Numbered from the stretch's first letter, positions 1-6,798 are shown. The stretch is DNA of 16,353 nucleotides from Candidatus Microgenomates bacterium (GCA_016182055.1 JACOYD010000053.1:1-16353), one strand, 5' to 3'. Program-made: numbers and translations. The notes: a model not told the origin generated them from the letters alone.

Positions 1-1089
1 GAAAGAAATAGAGTTTCTAAGGAAAAAAATGTCGATAAGGGGAGAGAGCTTAAAGAAAAGTTAGAAAAAGAAGAACATGCGCTGTCTGCAGTTGAGGAAG
101 AATTGCGTGAGTGGTTATTAAAAATTCCCAATATACCGGCCGATGATGTTGTTATTGGGAAAGATGAAAGTGGTAATAAGGTTGTTAAAACTGTGGGTAA
201 GCCTTTGCGGTTCGACTTTAATCCAAAAGACCACTTAGAACTGGGAGAATCACTTGATATTATTGATGTTAAACGCGCTGCAAAAATTTCGGGGACCAGA
301 TTCGGATATTTAAAAAATGATGCAGTTCTTTTGGAATTTGCTCTTATCCAGCTCGCTTTTGAAGTTTTAATTAAAGAAGGTTTTATTCCTATTGTCCCTC
401 CAGTTCTTATTAAAACGGAAATTATGAAAAGTTTAGGTTATATGCAACATGGAGCGGATGAAGATATATTCGCAATTCCCAAAGACGATTTAGTTTTAAT
501 TGGTACTGCTGAACATCCAATTGTGGCTATGCATAAAGACGAAATTTTTAATAAAAAAGATTTACCGCGCCGCTATATTGGTTTTTCTACAGCTTTTAGA
601 CGAGAAGCAGGGAGTTATGGAAAGGATACGAGAGGAATTTTACGAGTTCACCAGTTTGATAAAGTGGAAATGGTTTCGTTTGTTCCTGCAGAGCAGGATA
701 ACAAAGAACACGAATATTTATTATCACTGGAGGAAAAATTATTTCAAATGTTGGAAATTCCTTATCAGGTAATCAAAATGTGTACTGGCGATTTAGGCTT
801 TCCTGCTGCAAGAAAGTATGACATTGAGGCATGGATGCCAGGTCAAGGGAAATATAGGGAAGTAACATCGGTATCAACTGTAACAGATTTTCAATCACGA
901 AGACTTAATATAAAATACCAGGATGGAAATGAGAAAAAGTATGTTCATATTCTCAATGGCACCGCATTTGCTATTGGAAGAACGCTTATTGCCATTTTGG
1001 AAAATTATCAGCAAGAAGACGGCTCCGTTGTTATTCCCAAAGTTTTGCAAAAATATACTGGCTTTGACAAAATTGCTCCAAAGCAATGA
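1..1089 (+). CDS. serS: Seryl-tRNA synthetase, 5'-truncated by the window edge
   Basis: Charges tRNA-Ser with serine in the cytosol. The reading frame is open from base 1 to the TGA at 1087-1089, so the start lies upstream; a TTG at 103 lies inside the gene. The first ~35 codons are Lys/Glu-rich and fit the end of the N-terminal tRNA-binding coiled coil. The class II catalytic domain follows, with a TxE serine-binding motif (TAEHPIVAMH, about 508-537), motif 2 (FRREAGSYG, about 595-621), TDFQSRRLN (about 883-909) and motif 3 (NGTAFAIGRT, about 955-984). Family identity is certain. Some positions differ from the common bacterial form: TAEH for TAEV, TSVSTVTDFQ for the usual SSCSN-type stretch, and NGT for NGS in motif 3. 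The stop overlaps the next start (ATGA), so translational coupling is likely. Confidence 0.97.
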   Translation, partial: ERNRVSKEKNVDKGRELKEKLEKEEHALSAVEEELREWLLKIPNIPADDVVIGKDESGNKVVKTVGKPLRFDFNPKDHLELGESLDIIDVKRAAKISGTRFGYLKNDAVLLEFALIQLAFEVLIKEGFIPIVPPVLIKTEIMKSLGYMQHGADEDIFAIPKDDLVLIGTAEHPIVAMHKDEIFNKKDLPRRYIGFSTAFRREAGSYGKDTRGILRVHQFDKVEMVSFVPAEQDNKEHEYLLSLEEKLFQMLEIPYQVIKMCTGDLGFPAARKYDIEAWMPGQGKYREVTSVSTVTDFQSRRLNIKYQDGNEKKYVHILNGTAFAIGRTLIAILENYQQEDGSVVIPKVLQKYTGFDKIAPKQ

Positions 1090-1778
1090 ATCTTATTTCT
1101 ATTCTTTTTCCCCAAACAGTTTTTAAGACAACTTCAAAATTTAGCGGAGAAATAAAAGTGATTGATCATGCCTTTTCCCGGCGGTTGGTGGTTGGCGGTT
1201 TGACTCAAAGCGGGGGGATTTTGCCAAGATTATGGGAGAAAACATTACGGCAAATCCCAAAGCCCAAATCTCAAATTCTAAATATATTAGTTCTGGGATT
1301 GGGAGGGGGGACGGTGGCAGAGGTTGTTAGTAAAAAATGGCCGGAGGCAAAAATTGTGGGCGTGGAAATAGATCCCGTCATGATTGATATTGGAAAGAAA
1401 TATTTTAGTTTAGACAACATCAAGAATTTAGAAATTATTATTGCTGATGCCATTACTTATGTAAACAATCAACTTTTTGACTTAATTATCGTTGATTTAT
1501 ACAAGGGATATAAAGTCGAAAAAAGAATAAAAAATACGGCATTTTTACAAAAATTAGGGCAAATTTTGGCCAAAAACGGCGTTGTGATTTTTAATGTAAT
1601 ATCAAGCCAAAATAACGATTTTGAAGCTAAGAATTTTCTTGACAAATTACACTTAATATTTAAAGATATTTTTTGGAAAAGAATTATCGTAAATGATATA
1701 TTCTTTTGCGCGAAAGCCATAAACACCAAAGGAGGTGAGCTGTCCATGGCAAAGAAAAAGAAAAAGAAGAGACGATAA
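1086..1778 (+). CDS. Spermidine synthase-like SAM-dependent methyltransferase-fold protein
   Basis: A 230-residue Rossmann-fold protein of the spermidine synthase-like superfamily. Visible elements are an N-terminal strand region (about residues 20-50), the glycine-rich SAM motif LGLGGGT (70-76), the acidic ribose-binding GVEIDP (92-97), an IIADA segment and the IIVDLYKG loop. True aminopropyltransferases usually have a VDSTDP-like loop here; DLYKG differs, so spermidine synthesis is not assured and the substrate is unknown. The ATG overlaps the serS TGA, making the two an operon. The last ten codons (from 1746) are also a separate in-frame ORF with a perfect SD embedded in the codons for KGGEL. 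The basic tail MAKKKKKKRR may therefore be an accidental fusion rather than part of the enzyme. Confidence 0.85.
   Translation: MNLISILFPQTVFKTTSKFSGEIKVIDHAFSRRLVVGGLTQSGGILPRLWEKTLRQIPKPKSQILNILVLGLGGGTVAEVVSKKWPEAKIVGVEIDPVMIDIGKKYFSLDNIKNLEIIIADAITYVNNQLFDLIIVDLYKGYKVEKRIKNTAFLQKLGQILAKNGVVIFNVISSQNNDFEAKNFLDKLHLIFKDIFWKRIIVNDIFFCAKAINTKGGELSMAKKKKKKRR
1728..1738 (+). promoter_or_regulatory. Very strong Shine-Dalgarno site inside the methyltransferase gene
   Basis: AAAGGAGGTGA carries ten consecutive bases complementary to the conserved 16S rRNA 3' tail and ends 7 bases before ATG 1746. It is the best SD in the window and lies within a coding frame, which points to an internal translation start producing the decapeptide. 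Most other genes here have weak or no SD, so the match stands out. Confidence 0.7.
1746..1778 (+). CDS. Putative basic decapeptide MAKKKKKKRR
   Basis: ATG 1746 to TAA 1776-1778 encodes ten residues: Met-Ala, six lysines and two arginines. It is in frame with the end of the methyltransferase gene, but a near-perfect SD sits directly upstream, and a hairpin over the stop codon, a dyad and a strong terminator follow. A real product could be a ribosome-associated basic peptide or a translated leader whose poly-lysine run slows ribosomes. secA begins about 100 bases downstream, but a terminator and a separate secA promoter lie between, so direct attenuation of secA is not obvious. I do not recognise a family. 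That the SD and ORF exist is seen; that the peptide is made is inferred. Confidence 0.5.
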   Translation: MAKKKKKKRR

Positions 1779-1796
1779 GCAGAAGCTTATCTTCTG
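1774..1796 (+). other. Two mutually exclusive hairpins at the decapeptide stop codon
   Basis: Hairpin A pairs GATAAGC (1774-1780) with GCTTATC (1785-1791) around an AGAA loop and buries the TAA stop; three more pairs can form beyond one C/T mismatch. Hairpin B pairs CAGAAG (1780-1785) with CTTCTG (1791-1796). They share bases and cannot coexist. A ribosome at the stop codon would melt A and permit B. Pairing is read from the sequence; any regulatory role is inference. Confidence 0.45.
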
Positions 1797-1800
1797 TTGA

Positions 1801-1818
1801 ACCAATTGATCAATTGGT
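1801..1818. other. Perfect 18-bp palindrome
   Basis: ACCAATTGATCAATTGGT equals its own reverse complement over all 18 bases. It lies between the decapeptide stop and the terminator, 47 bases before the secA -10. With no spacer it suits a dimeric protein's DNA site better than an RNA hairpin, although a 7-bp stem with a GATC loop could also form. No regulator is identified. Confidence 0.5.
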
Positions 1819-1819
1819 A

Positions 1820-1849
1820 CCCCCTACCATACGGTAGGGGGTTTTTTTT
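1820..1849 (+). terminator. Rho-independent terminator of the serS-methyltransferase unit
   Basis: A 9-bp GC-rich stem, CCCCCTACC (1820-1828) with GGTAGGGGG (1833-1841), has a 4-base ATAC loop and is followed by eight T residues. It is the only textbook intrinsic terminator in the window and separates the serS unit from secA. Confidence 0.92.
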
Positions 1850-1861
1850 GTAGGCAAAAAG

Positions 1862-1870
1862 TGCTACAAT
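1862..1870 (+). promoter_or_regulatory. Extended -10 promoter of secA
   Basis: TGCTACAAT matches the TGn-TATAAT extended -10 with one hexamer mismatch. It ends 11 bases before ATG 1882, predicting transcription from about 1877 and a leader of only some five bases. No good -35 is seen (that position is the terminator T tract), as allowed for extended -10 promoters. No SD precedes secA. Confidence 0.55.
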
Positions 1871-1881
1871 TATTTATTATC

Positions 1882-4509
1882 ATGTTTAAATTCCTCGGTT
1901 CACTTCTTGATTCCAATGAGCGGGAATTAAAAAAAATTGCCCCCGTGATTGAGAAAATTAGCAGTGTTGAAGATAAAATAAAAAAATTGTCCGATATTAC
2001 CCTGGCCAAAAAAACAGCAGAATTCAAAAATCGCCTGGAGAGCGGCGAAACAGTGGACTCTTTATTGGTTGAGGCTTTTGCAGTTGTTAGAGAGGCAGCC
2101 AGACGCACTCTGGCCCAGCGTCATTTTGACGTACAGCTAATTGCTTCATTTGTATTACACCAGGGTAAAATCGCCGAGCAAAAAACAGGGGAAGGCAAAA
2201 CTTTATCTGCCACCCCGACATTATATCTTAATGCGCTGAAAGGCAAAGGCGTGCATTTAGTTACAGTCAATGACTATCTGGCCCGCCGAGATGCCGGATG
2301 GATGGGGCCCATTTTCCATCTGCTTGGACTTTCTAATTCTGCTATTATTCATGACCAGTCTTTTCTTTATGATCCCAGCTATAGCGACAAGAATGTTTCC
2401 GACTCAAGACTTGTGCACCTGCGTCCGATAAGTAGAAAAGAGGCTTATGCGGCCGATATTACCTATGGTATTAATTCGGAATTTGGATTTGATTATCTGC
2501 GCGACAACATGGCGGGAAGTTTAGACGATGTGGTACAGAGAGGAGCTAATTTTGCCATTGTGGATGAGGTGGATTCGGTATTGATAGATGAGGCGCGAAC
2601 GCCGCATATTATTTCCGCTCCGGATGCAGAGCCGACGCAAAAATACTATGAATATGCACGAATAGTTTCACAACTGACACCCAAACTTGATTTTGAAGTT
2701 GACGAAAAGCTTCATACGGCCCATCTAACCGAACACGGCATTGCCAAAATTGAAAAACTGTATGGCATTGCCAATATTTATGAGCGGGATTTTCAGACCG
2801 TGCATCATTTGGAGGCGGCCCTTAAAGCGCGGACTCTTTATCAGCGGGACAAAGAATATGTCATAAGAGACGGGCAGATTATAATTGTTGATGAATTTAC
2901 CGGAAGGCTGATGCCGGGAAGAAGATTTTCGGAAGGCATTCATCAGGCTCTTGAGGCAAAAGAGGGAGTAGCTATTCAGCGGGAATCAAAAACGTTGGCT
3001 TCCGTTTCTCTGCAAAATTACTTCCGCATGTATGAGAAATTGGCCGGCATGACAGGAACAGCGGCCACAGAGGCGGAAGAGTTCCATAAAATTTACAATC
3101 TGGAAGTGGTGGTTATTCCCACGCATAAGCCCATGATTAGAAAAGACCAGGCGGATGTGGTTTATAAAACCACCCGGGCTAAGTATGCGGCGGTGGTGCG
3201 GGAGATAGAGGAGTGTTATAAAAGAGGGCAGCCGGTTTTGGTTGGCACCACCTCTATTGATAAAAATGAAATTATTTCCCAATTCTTGCGGCGAAAAGGC
3301 ATCCCGCACAATATGCTCAATGCCAAAAATCACCAAAAAGAAGCAGAGTTTATAGCCAACGCCGGTAAAAAAGGAACGGTCACAGTGGCTACCAATATGG
3401 CAGGAAGAGGAGTAGATATTATTTTAGGTGGTGTTCCCGACGCGCAGGAAAAATGGCAAAAGGCGCATGATGAGGTGGTTGGTTTGGGGGGACTGCATGT
3501 TATCGGAACCGAACGGCACGAGTCGCGCCGCATAGACAATCAGTTGAGAGGCCGCTCCGGCAGACAGGGCGATCCGGGCAGTTCTCACTTTTTTGTGTCA
3601 CTGGAAGATGAAATTATGCGGCTTTTTGGCGGAGACAGAATTGCCGGTCTTATGACCATGTTTAAGTTGCCGGAAGACCAGCCCCTTACTCATGCGATGG
3701 TTTCCCGGGCCATTGAGCAGGCCCAAAGCAAAGTAGAAGGATTTAATTTTGATATTAGAAAACATTTGGTTGAATATGATGATGTGATGAACAAACAGCG
3801 GCAAATTATCTATGCTTTCAGACGCCGGGTATTGGAAAAAAGCGAGGATTTGAAAGAGAAAATTTTAGAAAAGATAGAGCAGGAAGTATCAAGTCTTGTT
3901 ACTATACACGTTGGCGATAGTGTTTCTCAAGACGGATTGGGAATGGTGGTGGGTGAATTTAGCACCATTATTCCTTTTGATGAAAATTCCCAGCAGCAGC
4001 TGCTTAAACAAATAGAGCAAATGCAAAGTCAGGAGGAAACGACAAAGCTTTTGACAACTATCGCTTTGGATCTTTACCAGCAGCGGGAAAAACAGGTTAG
4101 TGTTGAGGTGATGCGGCAGGTTGAGCAATGGGTGATGCGGACAGTGATTGATACGCTGTGGATGGAGCACTTAGACGCCATTGATGATTTGCGCGAGGGT
4201 ATTGGTCTTCGCGGCTACGCCCAAAAAGATCCCCTGGTGGAATACAAAAATGAGGCTTTTTCCATGTTTGAAAAACTGATGGCGGCGATTGATTCGGAGA
4301 TAGTGCATAGAATTTATAAAATACAGATTCAACAAACTCCCCAGCCGGAAGTAGCTAGAGCTCAGAGGTTAGAGGTTAGTAGAGAGGTAGATGTTAAGAA
4401 GAAGCTGGGCAGAAACGATCCCTGCCACTGCGGAGCGGTGGACGCAGATGGCAAACCATATAAATATAAGAAATGTGGTTTGATAAACGCCCCTTATCAT
4501 AAGGGATAG
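1882..4509 (+). CDS. secA: Preprotein translocase ATPase SecA
   Basis: ATP-driven motor that pushes unfolded preproteins through SecYEG at the inner face of the membrane. The 875-residue product has the expected N-terminus (MFKFLGSLLDSNERELKKI), Walker A GEGKT, the VDEVDSVLIDEARTP region with DEAD-like motif II, the preprotein-crosslinking insert, TNMAGRGVDIILGG, and RRIDNQLRGRSGRQGDPG in the second helicase domain. The helical scaffold follows and the C-terminal metal-binding tail begins GRNDPC. ATG 1882 is chosen over GTG 1861 because it matches the family N-terminus and sits just after the promoter. The zinc tail is odd: C848-x-C850-x14-C865 is followed by Gly where the fourth ligand (Cys or His) normally stands. 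Several nearby genes encode likely Sec substrates. Confidence 0.98.
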   Translation: MFKFLGSLLDSNERELKKIAPVIEKISSVEDKIKKLSDITLAKKTAEFKNRLESGETVDSLLVEAFAVVREAARRTLAQRHFDVQLIASFVLHQGKIAEQKTGEGKTLSATPTLYLNALKGKGVHLVTVNDYLARRDAGWMGPIFHLLGLSNSAIIHDQSFLYDPSYSDKNVSDSRLVHLRPISRKEAYAADITYGINSEFGFDYLRDNMAGSLDDVVQRGANFAIVDEVDSVLIDEARTPHIISAPDAEPTQKYYEYARIVSQLTPKLDFEVDEKLHTAHLTEHGIAKIEKLYGIANIYERDFQTVHHLEAALKARTLYQRDKEYVIRDGQIIIVDEFTGRLMPGRRFSEGIHQALEAKEGVAIQRESKTLASVSLQNYFRMYEKLAGMTGTAATEAEEFHKIYNLEVVVIPTHKPMIRKDQADVVYKTTRAKYAAVVREIEECYKRGQPVLVGTTSIDKNEIISQFLRRKGIPHNMLNAKNHQKEAEFIANAGKKGTVTVATNMAGRGVDIILGGVPDAQEKWQKAHDEVVGLGGLHVIGTERHESRRIDNQLRGRSGRQGDPGSSHFFVSLEDEIMRLFGGDRIAGLMTMFKLPEDQPLTHAMVSRAIEQAQSKVEGFNFDIRKHLVEYDDVMNKQRQIIYAFRRRVLEKSEDLKEKILEKIEQEVSSLVTIHVGDSVSQDGLGMVVGEFSTIIPFDENSQQQLLKQIEQMQSQEETTKLLTTIALDLYQQREKQVSVEVMRQVEQWVMRTVIDTLWMEHLDAIDDLREGIGLRGYAQKDPLVEYKNEAFSMFEKLMAAIDSEIVHRIYKIQIQQTPQPEVARAQRLEVSREVDVKKKLGRNDPCHCGAVDADGKPYKYKKCGLINAPYHKG

Positions 4510-4510
4510 A

Positions 4511-4586
4511 AGAGCGGAGTCCTCCTAAATTCGCTCTTTGCGCCGCGCTACGAATAGTAGGTAAGGCGAGAAGTAAGAATAGGAGG
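4511..4586. repeat. Imperfect inverted repeat after secA
   Basis: CCTCCTA-AA-TTC (4521-4532) pairs with GAATAGGAGG (4577-4586) with a two-base bulge, enclosing about 44 bases. A competing short stem pairs AGAGCG (4511-4516) with CGCTCT (4532-4537). No long T run follows, so it is a poor terminator candidate. It may be a dispersed intergenic repeat. The right arm contains AGGAGG, but that is 16 bases from ATG 4603, too far for a normal SD. Confidence 0.4.
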
Positions 4587-4602
4587 GCGGAAGTGGAAAG
4601 AA

Positions 4603-5664
4603 ATGGAAAAAATGCCATTATCCAAATTAAAATTTCAGGCTGGTTCAACGAAAATCGAAAAGCTATTTTTACTAGTTTTGTTTTGCAGTATATTATTGCT
4701 TTATCTCGTTGCTAAAGCGTTTTTGTTTATCCCCCGGTCAAATCAGCTTTCAGACAACAATATTATTTACGACTACGATTATGATTACTATGAGGAAACC
4801 CAGATAAAAAAATTAGCAAGCAATCCTTTGTTTGAGGGAATAGATCCGGCAGTGAGAAAAAAAAGAGACGGTTCGGAATATTGGATATATTACAATAAAG
4901 GGCAGGATATTTACAGACGAACATCTAAAGACGGAATAACGTGGGGTTTGGAAACTATGGTTTTTCCTAATGGAATTTATGCAGATGTTTATAAAGACGG
5001 CTTGACTTATAGGATGGTTTATAGCAGTTTTGGAGATGAGGCTCAACATTTACAGCAAATTAGACTTTCTTTTTCTTATGACGGACTTAAATTTAGAGAG
5101 GGAGGAGTTTTACTGGAGCCGGGAAAAAGCGGTGAATGGGATGAGCGATATCTGGCCGACGCTTATGAAATTAAAATAGGAGATACTTATTATCTTTATT
5201 ATGGAGGAGCTAATCGTTTTGAAGAATATGCAATTGGACTGGCAATTTCTTCAACCGGTTTACCCGGATCATACAAAAAACAGGGACCTGTTTTAACAAA
5301 AAGCGCTTTTGGGTTTGATTCTGTTAGCGTTTTTGATGCCGAAGTTCTGCGTTATGATGCAGGCAAATACATTATGTTTTATACAGGATATAACGGTGAA
5401 AAATCACAGATTGCATACGCTACTTCTGTTGATTTAATTCATTGGACAAAATCATCAGCAAATCCGCTGTACTGGATTTCTCAAGAATGGGAAAAGGACT
5501 CTACTTACGGCCCAAACGAACCAGCTGTTTTAATTGAAGACGGCGTTTATAGAATATGGTATAGGGGTAATCCCGGAGGCACAAAAAATTACATTGGATA
5601 TCTTGTCATTCCTCAAGATCCAATAACCAGGGAACCCGCGTCCATAAAACAACAGATACCCTAG
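4603..5664 (+). CDS. Membrane-anchored five-bladed beta-propeller (glycosidase-like) protein
   Basis: A 353-residue protein with one N-terminal membrane segment (about 20-44), a short Asp/Tyr-rich linker (56-65) and an extracytoplasmic domain. The domain repeats blade-like strings such as EYWIYYNKG, TYYLYYGGA, KYIMFYTGY and VYRIWYRGN, with SKDGITW-, SYDGLKF- and SVDLIHW-type turns. These are typical of the five-bladed propellers of GH43/GH32/GH130-like glycosidases. Candidate acidic residues occur in GIDPAV, FDAEV and PNEPAV, but I cannot confirm a complete catalytic triad, so it may bind rather than cut glycans. It follows secA by 93 bases and meets the next gene tail to tail with 4 bases between. 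Start 4603 is chosen as the first ATG of the frame; ATG 4612 is possible. Confidence 0.75.
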   Translation: MEKMPLSKLKFQAGSTKIEKLFLLVLFCSILLLYLVAKAFLFIPRSNQLSDNNIIYDYDYDYYEETQIKKLASNPLFEGIDPAVRKKRDGSEYWIYYNKGQDIYRRTSKDGITWGLETMVFPNGIYADVYKDGLTYRMVYSSFGDEAQHLQQIRLSFSYDGLKFREGGVLLEPGKSGEWDERYLADAYEIKIGDTYYLYYGGANRFEEYAIGLAISSTGLPGSYKKQGPVLTKSAFGFDSVSVFDAEVLRYDAGKYIMFYTGYNGEKSQIAYATSVDLIHWTKSSANPLYWISQEWEKDSTYGPNEPAVLIEDGVYRIWYRGNPGGTKNYIGYLVIPQDPITREPASIKQQIP

Positions 5665-5668
5665 AGAG

Positions 5669-6103
5669 TTATATTTTAATTCGGTATCGTCTAAGGTAGG
5701 TTTTGCCGTTGGTTGAGCTGTAGCGTACTTCCAGTTTGGCGTTGGTAATATTGGTATGGTAGCGGCAGACGTTTTTGGAGCAGGTGCCAAACAGAAGCTC
5801 TCGCGAGGCACTGCTACCCGATGAAGAGATTGTTCCTCCCGCCCCTTCCTGTTGTCCGTTTGTCTGATAAGTCAAGGTATAAGAAACAGAGGTGGTATTT
5901 TGCAAATTGCTAAAATAGACAATCAGCGCTTTTCTGTCAGCCCGAAGCCGAGGTGAAGTGCTAAAGCTAAGGCTGGAAGATTTTACCGATGTGCCGACGG
6001 TTTTTCCTTTTGCTTGCGGCAGAAGTTTTGCTTGAGCATTTTTAGGATAAAAAAATATCAGCAGAATGATAATTATTAATGCTACTTTCAAAATTCTTTG
6101 CAT
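5669..6103 (-). CDS. Small secreted protein, putative beta-sandwich
   Basis: A 144-residue protein with a clear signal sequence: MQRILK, then a hydrophobic run to about residue 19, then NAQAK with a likely signal peptidase site after AQA. The mature part is Ser/Thr-rich with alternating strands (SVSYTLTYQTNGQ, GAGGTISSSG, AKLEVRYSSTNGKTYLRR) and one close cysteine pair in FGTCSKNVCRYHTN that could form a disulfide. I associate such SVSYTLTY/GAGGT/ASRELLFGTCS proteins with Microgenomates genomes; the function is unknown. ATG 6103 follows a TGTTACAGT element by 6 bases on the minus strand, suggesting a leaderless mRNA. It is divergent from the 6140 gene with only 36 bases between starts. Confidence 0.75.
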   Translation of the reverse strand: MQRILKVALIIIILLIFFYPKNAQAKLLPQAKGKTVGTSVKSSSLSFSTSPRLRADRKALIVYFSNLQNTTSVSYTLTYQTNGQQEGAGGTISSSGSSASRELLFGTCSKNVCRYHTNITNAKLEVRYSSTNGKTYLRRYRIKI

Positions 6104-6109
6104 AAAGAT

Positions 6110-6118
6110 ACTGTAACA
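6110..6118 (-). promoter_or_regulatory. Extended -10 promoter for the 6103 gene (minus strand)
   Basis: On the minus strand TGTTACAGT resembles TGn-TATAAT (4 of 6 hexamer bases). Six bases separate it from the ATG, so transcription would start at or next to the start codon. A weak -35, TTGTAA, lies 18 bases upstream. Confidence 0.4.
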
Positions 6119-6120
6119 TA

Positions 6121-6129
6121 TGCTATACT
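6121..6129 (+). promoter_or_regulatory. Extended -10 promoter for the 6140 gene
   Basis: TGCTATACT matches the extended -10 at all but one hexamer base and ends 10 bases before ATG 6140, predicting a leader of about 3-4 bases. It lies back to back with the minus-strand promoter of the divergent gene. Confidence 0.5.
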
Positions 6130-6139
6130 TAATTTACAA

Positions 6140-6757
6140 ATGAATAAAAAAGTCCTGGTTGGATTTCTGATAGTGATTGTTTTGGCCGGTGTAGCGGGCG
6201 GGTTTTTTATTTTCTCCCGGGGGCAAAAAATCCCCTCCCCCCTGCCGCAGGAGAGCAACAGAGAGACGCAGCAGGCGATTTTGCCATCAGCAACGCTTAA
6301 ACAATACAGCGACCCTGCCGGTTTTACAATTTCTTATCCCGACGACTTAAACCTTTCGGTCAATGAAAACATAGATGCTAATACCTATGCACACATCACA
6401 CTTGCGTCAAATAAGGCAGACGGCAGTATTGCATTTCGCGCGGTAGATACCAAGTTTACTTCATTAGCTGATTGGCTCGCCTCCACAAACGCTACCAGCA
6501 ATAAAGAAACCAAGCTGGGAGTCTTGACAGCTTTGGAGGTAAGGAAAGAAGACGGATTGCTCACATCGGCAGTTGATAGCGGGATATTATTTACCCTGGA
6601 AGCTGTTTTTGCCGGCAAAGAGCAGTTTTGGAGTAATGTTTACAACAATATTCTTTCCAGCTTTTCTTTTAACAGCACGCAGGAGACGGAGGGCAAAAGC
6701 CAAAACATTGACAGTTCATCGGAGGTTGTTTTTGAGGGAGAAGAGATAATAGAGTAG
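6140..6757 (+). CDS. Membrane-anchored PsbP-like protein
   Basis: A 205-residue protein with an N-terminal membrane anchor (about 5-26), a Pro/Gln/Ser-rich linker and an extracytoplasmic domain opening YSDPAGFTISYPDDLNLSV. That phrase is typical of PsbP-like domains that begin just after a membrane segment in many bacterial proteins. The domain runs to about FWSNVYNNILSSFSF (residues 170-185), followed by an acidic tail (VVFEGEEIIE). There is no lipobox cysteine. ATG 6140 is chosen because the frame upstream holds the promoter and the hydrophobic segment follows directly. It lies 51 bases before the substrate-binding-protein gene on the same strand and may share its transcript. Function unknown. 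Confidence 0.7.
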   Translation: MNKKVLVGFLIVIVLAGVAGGFFIFSRGQKIPSPLPQESNRETQQAILPSATLKQYSDPAGFTISYPDDLNLSVNENIDANTYAHITLASNKADGSIAFRAVDTKFTSLADWLASTNATSNKETKLGVLTALEVRKEDGLLTSAVDSGILFTLEAVFAGKEQFWSNVYNNILSSFSFNSTQETEGKSQNIDSSSEVVFEGEEIIE

Positions 6758-6798
6758 TTTTATGTAGTTGACAAAAGGGGATTAGTGAGTGTACGCTT

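Noticed and set aside
1746..1778. Decapeptide as a SecM homologue controlling secA
   Set aside because: It lacks a signal sequence and any SecM arrest motif, and a strong terminator plus a separate promoter lie between it and secA; only a loose analogy remains.
2986..3336. Minus-strand 116-residue open frame inside secA
   Set aside because: It lies entirely opposite conserved SecA motor sequence, with no start signals.
4581..4586. AGGAGG as the ribosome binding site of the propeller gene
   Set aside because: It is 16 bases from ATG 4603, beyond usual spacing, and the GTG at 4593 is out of frame.
4394..4648. Minus-strand 84-residue open frame across the end of secA and the spacer
   Set aside because: It overlaps the well-supported SecA zinc tail, has no SD or promoter, and its composition is that of an antisense frame.
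5655..5688. GATACC and GGTATC inverted repeat at the convergent junction as a bidirectional terminator
   Set aside because: The stem is only six base pairs with a 22-base loop and no T tract directly after either arm.
6768..6773. TTGACA as the -35 of a promoter for the sensory cassette
   Set aside because: No acceptable -10 lies 15-19 bases downstream (only TACGCT-like bases), so it was not called a promoter.
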